A stretch of 64,000 nucleotides of DNA from JABCYV01 sp963729325 (GTDB lineage: Bacteria; Acidobacteriota; Terriglobia; Terriglobales; Acidobacteriaceae): NCBI GenBank assembly GCA_963729325.1, contig CAVSNS010000051.1:124001-188000 (forward strand). Reading direction: 5' to 3'. The position numbers and the translations under genes were made by a program. Under the pieces are notes generated by a model that saw only the letters and a list, made by a program, of their open reading frames with translations, was not told where the DNA came from and ran no database searches. Shown here one piece after another: positions 19,232 through 28,734 of this stretch. Position 1 is the first letter of the stretch. Every line of letters begins with the position of its first letter.

Positions 19232-20615
19232 TTATTTTCGCGACGGCGAGGGCGGTAGGTCTGACTGGGCGCCGTAATGAACGACGGTGTCTTTGGCGAT
19301 AACGTCAGCTTTCCTCTTCGGAGCCGCGGCTTGGCGATGCGATGCGGAGAGGCGTCCTGAAGGGGCACCGTAACGAACGATGGTATCTTTGGCGACATAA
19401 TCTTCGTCGCTCGAAGCCAAGTGTGGACTTCGCTTTGACGCGACCACGCGCTCACTGGATGTGGCCAGAGTCACTTTGCCAATGCCGTTGTGGTCCAACT
19501 TCGATACTGGCAGGTTGGGTGTAAACGGGTTTATTGTAAGCGGCTCCGCTGCTGTAGGCTTTGCGGCTGTCGGCACGGGATTCTGCGCGCCTGGCGCCGC
19601 GCTGAGAATGCTCTTGGTCGGCGCTGCAATGGGCTTGCCCGATTTTACCTTGGCGAAAGGAACGGACTGTCGATCTCCCGAGCTCGGTGCCAATCCCGGC
19701 GGAACCGGGGAAAAGCGGTGAGCTGACACAGCCAGCAACAAAAACGCAAGCACGAGCATCGCCGCCAGCGGCGCAATCTTCCAAAACAACTTTTCGTTCC
19801 GCGACATTCGCGGGATCCGGACCCGGAAAGACGGAAAATCTTTATCATCCGCACGCGAACCGGTGATCGGTAGCGCCATCGGCTCCGGCTCCATCCGCGC
19901 TTCAATGCCCGCTGATGTATCGGCAACGTCCTCCGATTCGAAGGAAGCGGGCTGTCGCTCCTCTGGAATCTGCTCCTCGACCGAGGCCCACTCCCAGACG
20001 GGTGCGCAGGAGACAGGCTCATCCCCCTGCATGATCACAGCCTCCTGTTCGGATGACACGATCCTGAAGCTCAGTTCCGAGGTCAAGATGAGCCTCTTGG
20101 TCACCTGCGGGGGAAGTACTTTTGGCATTCATCGGAATAAAATCACACTCCGGCTCTTGGGTCTCGAGGCCTTCGGCTTGGAATGTCATGGCAGAACCAT
20201 TCTCGGCCAGTTCGTGTGTAGTTCCTAGATCACCAATGGCTATAGCAGTGGGCTCGAGCACTGGCGGCTCGCATTCCGCGAGAGCCGGTCGCACCGGCGG
20301 TTCGGCTTTCATTTCCAGGACTGACTTGGCGGCAACCGCTTCAGGAATCAAATTCGCGATCCGGATGGGCCGCAAATTCTCGCTGACCGCTCCCGGTGCG
20401 ATGAATACGTAGAGATCCGGAGAGACGGGAACGTGAGCAGCGCCTGACACCGCTTCTTCAATCGTGCAGTCTTCCAGAGTGATTTCCAGATCGGCAGGTT
20501 CCGAAGATTTTTCTTCTGGCAAACGGGTCTGCACTTCGTACCCGCGCGCGCGCAAATCTTTCGCCAGGACGTGAGCGTTTTCTGCATCTCGAGCGATGAT
20601 GCGGGCCAGGGGCAT
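19232..20615 (-). CDS. Membrane-anchored unknown protein with C-terminal repeat motif (frameshift near 20124)
   Basis: No family recognised. Two frames join if one A is removed from the AAAA run near 20124 (MNAK then VLPPQVTKRL), giving about 460 residues; gene length modulo three agrees. The N-terminus (ARIIARDAENAHVLAKDLRARGYEV) resembles the start of a receiver-like fold but lacks the phospho-acceptor motif. The middle is acidic and proline-rich. One transmembrane helix lies at APLAAMLVLAFLLLAVSA, followed by an Ala/Pro linker. The C-terminus carries two copies of the motif VAKDTIVRYGAP / IAKDTVVHYGAQ. A related motif ends the GAF protein at 28735-30183. The start at 20615 has no strong ribosome binding site. 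Confidence 0.6.
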
Positions 20616-20775
20616 GGGGGCGGCTAGCGCACTTGATTGAACCCAACCGTCAACAATATCAGCCCGAACAGCCGGCGGTCAGGCTACGGCATTCTACTCC
20701 AATGTGAGATGCTAGACGAGGCTTCAGAAGCGGATTTTGAAGGTACAGCGCAAACTCTTGCACATTCGCGTGCAA

Positions 20776-22950
20776 TCACTTGTAATTCTCAAGCATCTTG
20801 GCGGCGCGGTTCAATGCCGCTGCCAGAGCAGTAAGTTGCTGCTGCGTCCGCTCGACATCGTGTTTGTCGATGGCTTCATTGACGCCGGGGATGACTACTG
20901 CGGCATACCCGGTGTATTGGCCTGGAGCATAAATAGCATGGCGGAACCACGGACGGTTGGGAAGCCCTTCGGGAATCAACAATGCCCGCTCGGCTTGGCG
21001 CAGCGCCTGATTTAACCCATTGACATCATTCCCCGGATTCCTCTGGCGGGCGAGAATCTTCGCTCCGGCCTTTTCAAAGCGACGAGCCGCCTCGACTGCG
21101 TCGGAAAAGTTGGGCGCATGATTGCCGAAGTTGTTGTTTGCCTTTTTCCTGGCGGTGTCGATATACGCCACAATTTCCTCGCCGTACTCTTCGTAATCGT
21201 AGGGCAGCACGTCGGCGTCGGCCATCCGAATAGCTTCGATTCCGTGGAGTCGTGCCATCTCCTGCTCGTAGGTGAAATCGGGATCGCCGAATTTCTTGAA
21301 CCAGTTGAAATTATCGAACACAGAGTGATAAACCCCGTACGGTCCGGTCGAGCTGATGTCTGTTGAGGGAACACCCAGATGCTGCAAAAAGACGGTGTAA
21401 TCCGATCCGCTGCCTAAATCGCCAACCGGCACTTCGCCCTTGGCCTGAACCGCGGGAATTCGTCTGCTATCACCGATGGCCTCAGTGGGTGATTGGCCAG
21501 ACTCCGCTCCTGGCTGATTGGCTTTTCTCCATGCGTCATAGAGCGTGCCACCTTTCGGACTGGGCACAACTTTCGTCGCCTCTCGCAGAAACTGCTTTAG
21601 ACTCGGCGAGGACGACGCGCCAAACTTCGGCCCAGAGACAGCCACATCCATATTGAAGTACGCGGCCGCGTTGGCTAGCTCGGCTTCGTGCTGCTCTCCC
21701 CATTCCGTGGAGCCGATCAGGCCCTCTTCCTCTGCGTCCCAACTGCCCAGCACAATAGAGCGCTTCGGCTTCCAGCCTGACTTCAGCAGCTCACCCATCC
21801 CGTGGACTGCCTCCAGCATGGCCGCAGTGCCACTGTTGGGATCGACCGCTCCGTACACCCAGGCATCCCGATGATTCCCACCTACAACCCACTCGTCGGG
21901 CAACTCGTTGCCGCGCACCCGCCCGATCACGTCCCAGATGGTGCGCAACTGGTAGTCCTGTTTGAGATGCATTTTCACTCTTACTGGACCGGGACCGACG
22001 TGGTAAGTGAAAGGCAGCGCTCCCTGCCAATCACGGGGTGACTCCGGACCGGCCAGGTGTTCGAGGACCGGCCAAGCGTCGGCGTAAGAGAGAGGGGTAG
22101 TCGGAATTTTCGGTAACTGCGTCGACTGTTCCGGTGGAATGCGCTTGGAATCAGGAAGGGATGGCACGGAGGCAATCCCAGGGGTGGTTGGGTCCCCAGG
22201 AAACTGGAACATGTATCCGATTGACCCGCGCTGCACGCCGGTGTCCGGACGCCAGGGCCCCTTCGGATATTTATCGCCGCGCTTCCAGCCATCATCGGCG
22301 GGGTCGGAGTAGATGATCACGCCAGCGGCACCACGCTCCTGCGCCACAAATGCTTTCACTCCGCGAAAATTCTCTCCATAACGAACCAGCACGATTTTGC
22401 TGCGGACATCTACCTTCAGTTGATCGAGCTTCCTGAAATCTTCAAGCGAGCCGTAATTCGCGTAAACCACATCGGCTTCCACGTCGCCAGAGGGCGACAT
22501 GGCGTTGTACGGCATCACTACCCGAGGATCGTCGTCGTAGGGGTCTCCGTTCACCTGCTCGCGGGTTGGGCCATGCATAGTGACACCAGCAGGAGCGGTC
22601 ACATCTACGCTGATTTCCGTGGGATAGTTCATCCAGACCCTGTATTCGACGATTTCAGTTTCCAGCCCAGCCTCGCGGAATTTTTTGGCCACGTAATCGG
22701 CCGTCGCCTTGTCCTCGGGCGAACCGGCAATGTGCGGAGCCTGAGTCAGGATTCGCAGATGTTCTTCGGCTAACTTAGGATCCGGCACCGCCAGGAAGCG
22801 GGTTTCCAACGCAGCTTCTTCCGTGGAATTGCGAAAGCCGAAAAAGGAGGCTGAGCTGACGTCATTCGCCGAAACGACTGATTGTGACGTTCCACAAACC
22901 TGGGGAAAGAGAAGAGTAATAGTGAGGATCAAAACAAGAATGAATTTCAT
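20776..22950 (-). CDS. M28 peptidase, glutamate carboxypeptidase II-like
   Basis: A 724-residue exported zinc peptidase with a signal peptide, a PA-domain insert (about residues 160-290: VLVRYGENFRGVKAFVAQERGA), the M28 catalytic domain and a C-terminal helical transferrin-receptor-like dimerisation domain. The zinc ligands are visible: GNHRDAW (His), GAVDPNSG (Asp), DAEEEGLIGSTEW (Glu), NMDVA (Asp) and YGVYHSVFD (His). It resembles human PSMA/NAALADase and is likely a periplasmic or surface carboxypeptidase. It lies 30 bases downstream of the peroxiredoxin-like gene on the same strand, so they are probably cotranscribed. Confidence 0.93.
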   Translation of the reverse strand: MKFILVLILTITLLFPQVCGTSQSVVSANDVSSASFFGFRNSTEEAALETRFLAVPDPKLAEEHLRILTQAPHIAGSPEDKATADYVAKKFREAGLETEIVEYRVWMNYPTEISVDVTAPAGVTMHGPTREQVNGDPYDDDPRVVMPYNAMSPSGDVEADVVYANYGSLEDFRKLDQLKVDVRSKIVLVRYGENFRGVKAFVAQERGAAGVIIYSDPADDGWKRGDKYPKGPWRPDTGVQRGSIGYMFQFPGDPTTPGIASVPSLPDSKRIPPEQSTQLPKIPTTPLSYADAWPVLEHLAGPESPRDWQGALPFTYHVGPGPVRVKMHLKQDYQLRTIWDVIGRVRGNELPDEWVVGGNHRDAWVYGAVDPNSGTAAMLEAVHGMGELLKSGWKPKRSIVLGSWDAEEEGLIGSTEWGEQHEAELANAAAYFNMDVAVSGPKFGASSSPSLKQFLREATKVVPSPKGGTLYDAWRKANQPGAESGQSPTEAIGDSRRIPAVQAKGEVPVGDLGSGSDYTVFLQHLGVPSTDISSTGPYGVYHSVFDNFNWFKKFGDPDFTYEQEMARLHGIEAIRMADADVLPYDYEEYGEEIVAYIDTARKKANNNFGNHAPNFSDAVEAARRFEKAGAKILARQRNPGNDVNGLNQALRQAERALLIPEGLPNRPWFRHAIYAPGQYTGYAAVVIPGVNEAIDKHDVERTQQQLTALAAALNRAAKMLENYK

Positions 22951-22980
22951 CGGGCTCCTGGTTTCTTTGGACGCGGGCTT

Positions 22981-23457
22981 TTACGCGCGCAGCGTATTCA
23001 GTATCTCCTGCAGGTCCGGTACCTGGGTTACAGGATAGACTTTGGAGAGCTCAATCCTTCCCGTTTTATCAATTACGAAGATGGCCCGATCACCGGCCCC
23101 GGCTAACGGTCCTTTCTCGCGGAACACACCATATTTCTGGGTAACTTCGCCATGCGGCCAGAAGTCACTGCAAAGCGGGTAATCGAATGGACCGATATCG
23201 CGTTCCCAAGCCGTGGTGTTCATGATGGAATCCACGCTGATGCCTACTACTTCCGCGTTCCGGGCGAGAAACTTCTCCCGCTCCACCTGATACGCAACCA
23301 TCTGTTCGGCGCTCACCGGGTCCCAATTCAGTGGATAGAAAGCCAGAACCAGGGATTGATCCCGGCGCTCCGCGAGATGGAAGCGCTTCTTCACCCCGCC
23401 AATCAGAGCCGGGAGATCGAAGTCGGGCGCCATTTCGCCGGTCTGCAACAATGTCAT
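22981..23457 (-). CDS. Peroxiredoxin-like protein lacking the peroxidatic cysteine
   Basis: A 158-residue AhpC/TSA-fold protein: APDFDLPAL at the start, FYPLNWDPV before the active site, VVGISVDS, YPLCSDFWPHG and RAIFVIDKTGRI. In the family the active site reads PVC followed by T/G and E/D; here it is PVSAEQ with Ser49, codon AGC at 23311-23313. The only cysteine is Cys96 in YPLCSDF. It therefore should not reduce peroxides by the usual mechanism unless AGC is a sequence error for TGC. Upstream of the M28 peptidase in a probable two-gene operon. Confidence 0.85.
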   Translation of the reverse strand: MTLLQTGEMAPDFDLPALIGGVKKRFHLAERRDQSLVLAFYPLNWDPVSAEQMVAYQVEREKFLARNAEVVGISVDSIMNTTAWERDIGPFDYPLCSDFWPHGEVTQKYGVFREKGPLAGAGDRAIFVIDKTGRIELSKVYPVTQVPDLQEILNTLRA

Positions 23458-23613
23458 CTACCGTCGTTGAGAATTCTGTGCGGTTCTGATCGACAAGAAA
23501 CCGATGATTTTACTCCTCGAGCCAGCCCCGCTGCGTTTGGATGCGACTTCGCCTAGATTTACAGGCGGTCAAGCGCCGAAGGGCGAGGCTATCTCTCACG
23601 ATAAACTAAGGGC

Positions 23614-24378
23614 ATGCCTGTGCAAGATCCCACTCAGCGTTTTTCCTCGCGGGTCGACAACTACGTCCGCTATCGTCCAGGCTATCCCGCAGCAGTTCTC
23701 GATCTTCTAAAGAAAATGTGCGGACTAACCCCCGATTCCATGATCGCCGATATTGGTTCGGGTACCGGAATTTTCACACGTATGTTGCTGGAGAACGGCA
23801 ACCGCGTGTTCGGGGTCGAACCGAATACTGACATGCGTATGGCCGCGGAAAAGCTTCTGGCATGTTTCCCTTGTTTTACCAGCGTGGCGGGGACCGCCGA
23901 AGCGACCACGCTTGCCGATTACAGCGTCGATTTCATCAGCGTAGCCCAGGCTGCGCATTGGTTTGACCGCGACCGAGCTCGCCGCGAGTTCGTTCGTATT
24001 CTCAAACCCCGGGGATGGACGGTGCTTCTGTGGAATGAGCGCCGCACGGACTCGACGCCGTTTCTCGGCGAATACGAACAATTGCTGCTCACCTATGGCA
24101 CCGACTATCAGGAGGTGCGGCATGAGCGCACCACGGCCGAGATTAGCGCATTCTTTGCTCCATCCGAATTCCAGCAGCGCGTTTTCCACATGAGCCAGGA
24201 ATTTGACTACGCCGGTCTCGAAGGACGATTGCTCTCTTCTTCTTACACACCGCAGCCGAGCGACGCCAAGTACGCGTCCATGTTGCGTGAGCTGCGGCGA
24301 ATCTTTCAGGCACATCAGGCTGAGGGGCGAGTGTCGCTTGAGTACGACACGCGTGTGTACTACGGGCAGCTGGCGTGA
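23614..24378 (+). CDS. Class I SAM-dependent methyltransferase
   Basis: A 254-residue type 11 methyltransferase. It has motif I ADIGSGTGIFTR, an acidic loop at VFGVEPNTDM, the AQAAHWFD segment and the post-III strand LKPRGWTVLLWNE. It starts RFSSRVDNYVRYRPGYP, which is characteristic of a subgroup also annotated as trans-aconitate methyltransferase-like; the substrate is unknown. Cytoplasmic. The decarboxylase gene follows after about 115 bases containing a decayed repeat. Confidence 0.88.
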   Translation: MPVQDPTQRFSSRVDNYVRYRPGYPAAVLDLLKKMCGLTPDSMIADIGSGTGIFTRMLLENGNRVFGVEPNTDMRMAAEKLLACFPCFTSVAGTAEATTLADYSVDFISVAQAAHWFDRDRARREFVRILKPRGWTVLLWNERRTDSTPFLGEYEQLLLTYGTDYQEVRHERTTAEISAFFAPSEFQQRVFHMSQEFDYAGLEGRLLSSSYTPQPSDAKYASMLRELRRIFQAHQAEGRVSLEYDTRVYYGQLA

Positions 24379-24398
24379 TGCGTTGCCTTTTCTTAACT

Positions 24399-24440
24399 GT
24401 CTCTGTGGAGGAGAAAACCATTAACAGAGGGGCACAAAGA
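24399..24440. repeat. Degenerate copy of the CTCTGTGG intergenic inverted repeat
   Basis: CTCTGTGG and a downstream TTAACAGAGG resemble the two ends of the long hairpin at 33068-33143, but the arms are eroded. Confidence 0.4.
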
Positions 24441-24492
24441 TACGAAAAAGAAACCTGACGCAGCTGCACGAAAATGATCGGCCCGGAGGCCT

Positions 24493-25929
24493 ATGCCCGA
24501 AGAAAAAACATTCCACATGAGTCCCGACGATTTCCGACGCCACGGCCATGCCATGGTGGATTGGATCACAGACTACTTCACGAGCATTGAATCCTTTCCG
24601 GTTCTTTCCCGCGTGGAACCGGGACAGGTCCGGGCTTCGCTGCCAAGCGATCCTCCAGCCAAGGGCGAGCCATTTGACACCATCCTGCAAGACGTCGAAA
24701 AACTCATTCTGCCCGGCATCACCCACTGGCAATCGCCCAATTTTTATGCCTACTTCCCATGCAACGCTTCCGGACCGGCGATTCTGGGCGATCTGCTCTC
24801 ATCAGGCCTAGGAGTACAGGGGATGCTTTGGGCGACGAGCCCCGCCTGTACCGAGTTGGAGACGCACGTTCTTGACTGGCTGGTTGCCATGCTTGACTTG
24901 CCACGAAAATTTCTTTCGACAAGCAGCGGTGGCGGAGTGATTCTGGACACCGCTTCCAGCGCCTCGTTGTGTGCCTTGTTGGCAGCGCGCGAACGCGCCA
25001 CGAGTTTTGCTAGTAATCAGCGTGGCTGCGACGGGACGCTTGTGGCGTACACATCGTCGCAAGCGCATTCTTCCATCGAAAAGGATGTTCAGATCGCGGG
25101 ACTGGGCCGCCAGAATCTACGTCTCATCGCAGTGGACGAGAAATTTGCCATGCGGCCTGAAGCACTCGCCCGACAGATCGAACAAGACCGGCGTGCTGGA
25201 GTGGTCCCTTGCTTTGTTTGTGCCACGATCGGCACTACGTCTTCCAACGCGATTGATCCGGTTCCCGAGATCGGTCGCATATGCCGCGAGCAGAAAATCT
25301 GGTTGCATGTGGACGCGGCCATGTCAGGCACAGCGGCGCTGTGTCCCGAATTCCGCCACATCCATGATGGACTCGAATTTGCTGACAGTTATACTTTTAA
25401 CCCGCACAAGTGGATGTTCACCAACTTTGACTGCAATTGTTTCTACGTAGCCGACCGCAAGGCCCTGATTCAGACCCTGAGCGTGCTACCAGAATATCTG
25501 CGCAATAAGGCGACGGAAACCGGCGCGGTGATCGATTATCGCGATTGGCAAATTCCGCTGGGCCGCCGATTCCGTTCCCTTAAACTGTGGTTCGTAATTC
25601 GTCACTATGGGATCGAAGGGCTGCAGCATCACATCCGTCGTCACGTCGAACTGGCACAGCAATTTGCCGAATGGGTATGGAAAGATCATCGCTTCGAATT
25701 GGCCGCGCCTGCGCCGCTAAACCTGGTCTGTTTCCGTCACAAGGGTGGAGACGAAGTCAATCAATCGTTGATGGATCGTCTGAATCGCAGTGGCGACCTT
25801 TATCTCACCCACACGCGGTTGAACGATCGCCTCACGCTGCGTCTCTGCGTGGGACAGGCGAATACAACCGCGCGTCACGTGGAGCGTGCCTGGCAGAGGA
25901 TTCAAGAAGAAGCAGCCAATGCCATATGA
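24493..25929 (+). CDS. Aromatic-L-amino-acid decarboxylase family protein
   Basis: A 478-residue PLP enzyme of the DDC/TDC group. It opens with MVDWITDYF, then HWQSPNFYAYFPCNASGPAI, the glycine-rich TSSGGGVILDTAS, HSSIEKDVQIAGLG (His stacks on PLP), HVDAAMSGTAAL and the PLP lysine in NPHKWMFTNFDC. The family makes amines such as tryptamine, tyramine or phenylethylamine. All catalytic elements are intact, so an active decarboxylase is likely; the substrate is not determinable. GGAGG precedes the ATG closely. It precedes a Ser/Thr kinase gene, without evident functional relation. Confidence 0.92.
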   Translation: MPEEKTFHMSPDDFRRHGHAMVDWITDYFTSIESFPVLSRVEPGQVRASLPSDPPAKGEPFDTILQDVEKLILPGITHWQSPNFYAYFPCNASGPAILGDLLSSGLGVQGMLWATSPACTELETHVLDWLVAMLDLPRKFLSTSSGGGVILDTASSASLCALLAARERATSFASNQRGCDGTLVAYTSSQAHSSIEKDVQIAGLGRQNLRLIAVDEKFAMRPEALARQIEQDRRAGVVPCFVCATIGTTSSNAIDPVPEIGRICREQKIWLHVDAAMSGTAALCPEFRHIHDGLEFADSYTFNPHKWMFTNFDCNCFYVADRKALIQTLSVLPEYLRNKATETGAVIDYRDWQIPLGRRFRSLKLWFVIRHYGIEGLQHHIRRHVELAQQFAEWVWKDHRFELAAPAPLNLVCFRHKGGDEVNQSLMDRLNRSGDLYLTHTRLNDRLTLRLCVGQANTTARHVERAWQRIQEEAANAI

Positions 25930-26017
25930 CGCGGAAGCAGAGTCTGGGTGCGCTCCTTGCCGAACAAGCCGGTTTCGTTGACTTGCTTTCGCATACCGCA
26001 TAACATGACCCGATTCC

Positions 26018-28633
26018 ATGGTCGGCGAAACGATCTCGCACTATCGCATCCTTGAAAAGCTCGGCGGGGGAGGCATGGGCGTGGTCTACAAAGCCGAAGA
26101 TACCAGTCTAGGCCGCGCCGTTGCGCTTAAATTTCTCCCTGATGATGTGGCCCAGGACCGGCAGGCTTTGGAGCGCTTCCGCCGCGAAGCTCGTGCCGCC
26201 TCATCGCTCAATCACCCTGGCATTTGCACTGTCTACGAGTTTGGCGAGTATGACGGTCGAGCCTTCATCGTCATGGAGTATCTCGAAGGCCGGACGCTTA
26301 AACACTTGATCGGCGACCGACCTCTGGAAGTAGACGTTTTGCTTTCCCTCGCGATCGAAATCGCCGACGCGCTCGATGCTGCACACAGCGCCGGCATCGT
26401 GCATCGCGATATCAAACCTGCCAATATCTTCATCACCAAGCGCGGCCAGGCAAAACTGCTGGATTTCGGCTTGGCAAAGCTCACGCCGGGACAAGGCAAC
26501 GCCGCGGATAAGACAGCTACCCGTGCTCAGGGACCGGAGTTGACCAGTCCCGGTTCGACAGTCGGCACAGTCGCCTACATGTCACCAGAGCAGGTACGCG
26601 CAGGAGAACTGGATTCGCGAACCGACTTGTTCTCCTTTGGAGCGGTGCTTTATGAGATGGGCACGGGGCAACCCGCATTTGCCGGGAACAGCACCGGTTT
26701 GATCTTCGAAGCGATTTTAAACCGTTCACCAGTACAGTCCTCCAGCTTGAATCCGGTAATCCCGGCGAAGCTCGAGGAAGTTATTTTCAAGGCCATGGAG
26801 AAAGACTGCGAGTTCCGCTATCAGACCGCAGCCGAGCTTCGTGGCGATTTGAAACGCATCAAGCGTTCGCGGGACACGTCGCGCCTGCAGACCGAGTCGT
26901 CTTCGTCGACTCAAGCCGCGGCCGTTGTGCCGAAGGCTCAACCTGCGACCGTGCGAAATCGAGTGTTGCCCGTGGCGATAGCCGTGGGTGCAGTCGCGCT
27001 TGTAGCGGGAGTCGGCATCGGAGCGTTGCTGCTCCACCAGCCAAGCCAGCCGGTGTTCCCTTTCTACCATCCCCTCACTTTTCAGAGAGGCACCGTGCAT
27101 TCGGCTCGCTTTGCGCCTGATGGCAAAACTGTCATCTACAGTTCGGCGTGGGAGGGAAAACCGCTGCAGTTGTTCAACACTCGGCCGGAGAGTCCGCAGT
27201 CAAATCAGCTCGAGCCCGTGGGCGCGGACGTGCTCGCTATTTCGTCTGCGGGTGAAATGGCGCTCGCGTTAAATAGCCACACCAGCGATGCCTTTCTCTC
27301 TTCAGGCACGTTGGCCGAAGTACCGCTGGTGGGTGGAGCTCCAAGGGAAATTTTTGAAAACGTCGAATATGCAGATTTCTCACCCGACGGCTCAAGTATG
27401 GCCATTGTTCGAGAAGTGGATGGACGCAAGCGGCTAGAGTTCCCGGTGAACAAGGTCTTGTATCAGTCGGACGGCTGGATCGGTAATCCGCGCATTTCTC
27501 CCAAAGGCGATGTGGTCGCTTTTATCGATCACCCCCAGCCCAGAGATGACGGAGGCTCGGTGGTCATCGTCGATCTTGCCGGCAAGAAGAATACGTTGTG
27601 CACTGGATGGGACAGCATCCAAGGATTGGCGTGGTCGCCCCGCGGTGACGAGATATGGTTCACGGCAACTCGCACTGGCGGCGACCGGGGTCTGTTTGCA
27701 GTCGATCCGTCAGGGAAGATCCGCACCCTGGCTCGGGTTCCTGGAGAGCTGACGCTGCTCGATGTATCGAAGGATGGGAACGTGCTCCTGACTCGAGGGA
27801 ATGATCGTGCCGGCATGATCGGCCTCGCTCCCGGTGAGGCTAAGGAGCGCGATTTGTCGTGGCTGGATTGGTCCGTTCCTGCTGATTTATCTCCTGACGG
27901 ACGTGTTGTCCTCTTCCTGGAGGCAGGTGAAGGCGGAGGTCCGAAGTACGCTGTCTACAGCCGCAAGACCGACGGATCACCCGCAGTGCGGCTTGGCGAC
28001 GGTACAGGTTTGGCCCTCTCGCCCGATGGAAATTGGGTGCTGGCGCGGCCGAACATTACACCCTCGCCTCTAGTCCTATTGCCGATGCGCGTAGGGGAAA
28101 TGAAACCGTTGAAAGATGACGGACTGAACCACATCCGCGGGGCATGGCTGCCAGACGGCAAGTGGATTGCATTCACCGCAAACGAGCCAGGGCATGCACT
28201 GCGCATCTACGTCGAGTCGCTTGAGGATGGTAAGGCAAGAGCCATTAGTCCCGAAGGGGCTGGGCCAAGGTTGGTCGTTTCCAGGAATGGCGAATTCGTA
28301 GCAGGTACCAGCAGTGACCGCAAGATCTATGTCTACCCCGTCGCCGGTGGCGAGCCACGTGCGGTCACCGGAGCAGCGCAAGACGAAATACCTACCGCCT
28401 GGTCAGCCGACAACCGCTCGCTGTTTGTATTCCGAACAGGAGAAGTGCCGGCACGAGTTTTCCAGATCGATCTGACTAACGGGAGAAGAACACTCTGGAA
28501 AACAATTCAACCTGCTGACGCGGCGGGAATCTCCACCATCGGTGGATTGATAATCACCCCGGACGCAAAAACTTACATCTACAGCTATGTTCGCTCCCTC
28601 TCTGATCTTTACTTGGTCGAAGGATTGAAGTAA
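26018..28633 (+). CDS. Ser/Thr protein kinase with C-terminal WD40/TolB-like propeller
   Basis: An 871-residue eukaryotic-like kinase. The kinase domain covers residues about 1-275: glycine loop LGGGGMGVVYKAED, catalytic loop VHRDIKPANIF, DFGLAKL and the APE-region equivalent MSPEQV. A transmembrane helix (VLPVAIAVGAVALVAGVGIGALLL) lies near residues 315-340. The remaining 530 residues are PD40/WD40-type repeats (SARFAPDGKTVIYSS, YADFSPDGSSMAIV, GLALSPDGNWVLA) forming a periplasmic beta-propeller. The layout suggests a sensor that phosphorylates cytoplasmic targets; this architecture is common in Acidobacteriota. Alternative TTG/GTG starts cannot be excluded but the N-terminus is family-like. 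Confidence 0.93.
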   Translation: MVGETISHYRILEKLGGGGMGVVYKAEDTSLGRAVALKFLPDDVAQDRQALERFRREARAASSLNHPGICTVYEFGEYDGRAFIVMEYLEGRTLKHLIGDRPLEVDVLLSLAIEIADALDAAHSAGIVHRDIKPANIFITKRGQAKLLDFGLAKLTPGQGNAADKTATRAQGPELTSPGSTVGTVAYMSPEQVRAGELDSRTDLFSFGAVLYEMGTGQPAFAGNSTGLIFEAILNRSPVQSSSLNPVIPAKLEEVIFKAMEKDCEFRYQTAAELRGDLKRIKRSRDTSRLQTESSSSTQAAAVVPKAQPATVRNRVLPVAIAVGAVALVAGVGIGALLLHQPSQPVFPFYHPLTFQRGTVHSARFAPDGKTVIYSSAWEGKPLQLFNTRPESPQSNQLEPVGADVLAISSAGEMALALNSHTSDAFLSSGTLAEVPLVGGAPREIFENVEYADFSPDGSSMAIVREVDGRKRLEFPVNKVLYQSDGWIGNPRISPKGDVVAFIDHPQPRDDGGSVVIVDLAGKKNTLCTGWDSIQGLAWSPRGDEIWFTATRTGGDRGLFAVDPSGKIRTLARVPGELTLLDVSKDGNVLLTRGNDRAGMIGLAPGEAKERDLSWLDWSVPADLSPDGRVVLFLEAGEGGGPKYAVYSRKTDGSPAVRLGDGTGLALSPDGNWVLARPNITPSPLVLLPMRVGEMKPLKDDGLNHIRGAWLPDGKWIAFTANEPGHALRIYVESLEDGKARAISPEGAGPRLVVSRNGEFVAGTSSDRKIYVYPVAGGEPRAVTGAAQDEIPTAWSADNRSLFVFRTGEVPARVFQIDLTNGRRTLWKTIQPADAAGISTIGGLIITPDAKTYIYSYVRSLSDLYLVEGLK

Positions 28634-28734
28634 TCACTGAGAGAACCGCGGAGCGTGAGTCTTCATGATAGCTGGTTGATCAGAGTTTTCAGTTTTTGGG
28701 CACGGCTACCGTCAGAAAGGCCCAGTTGCACCGA

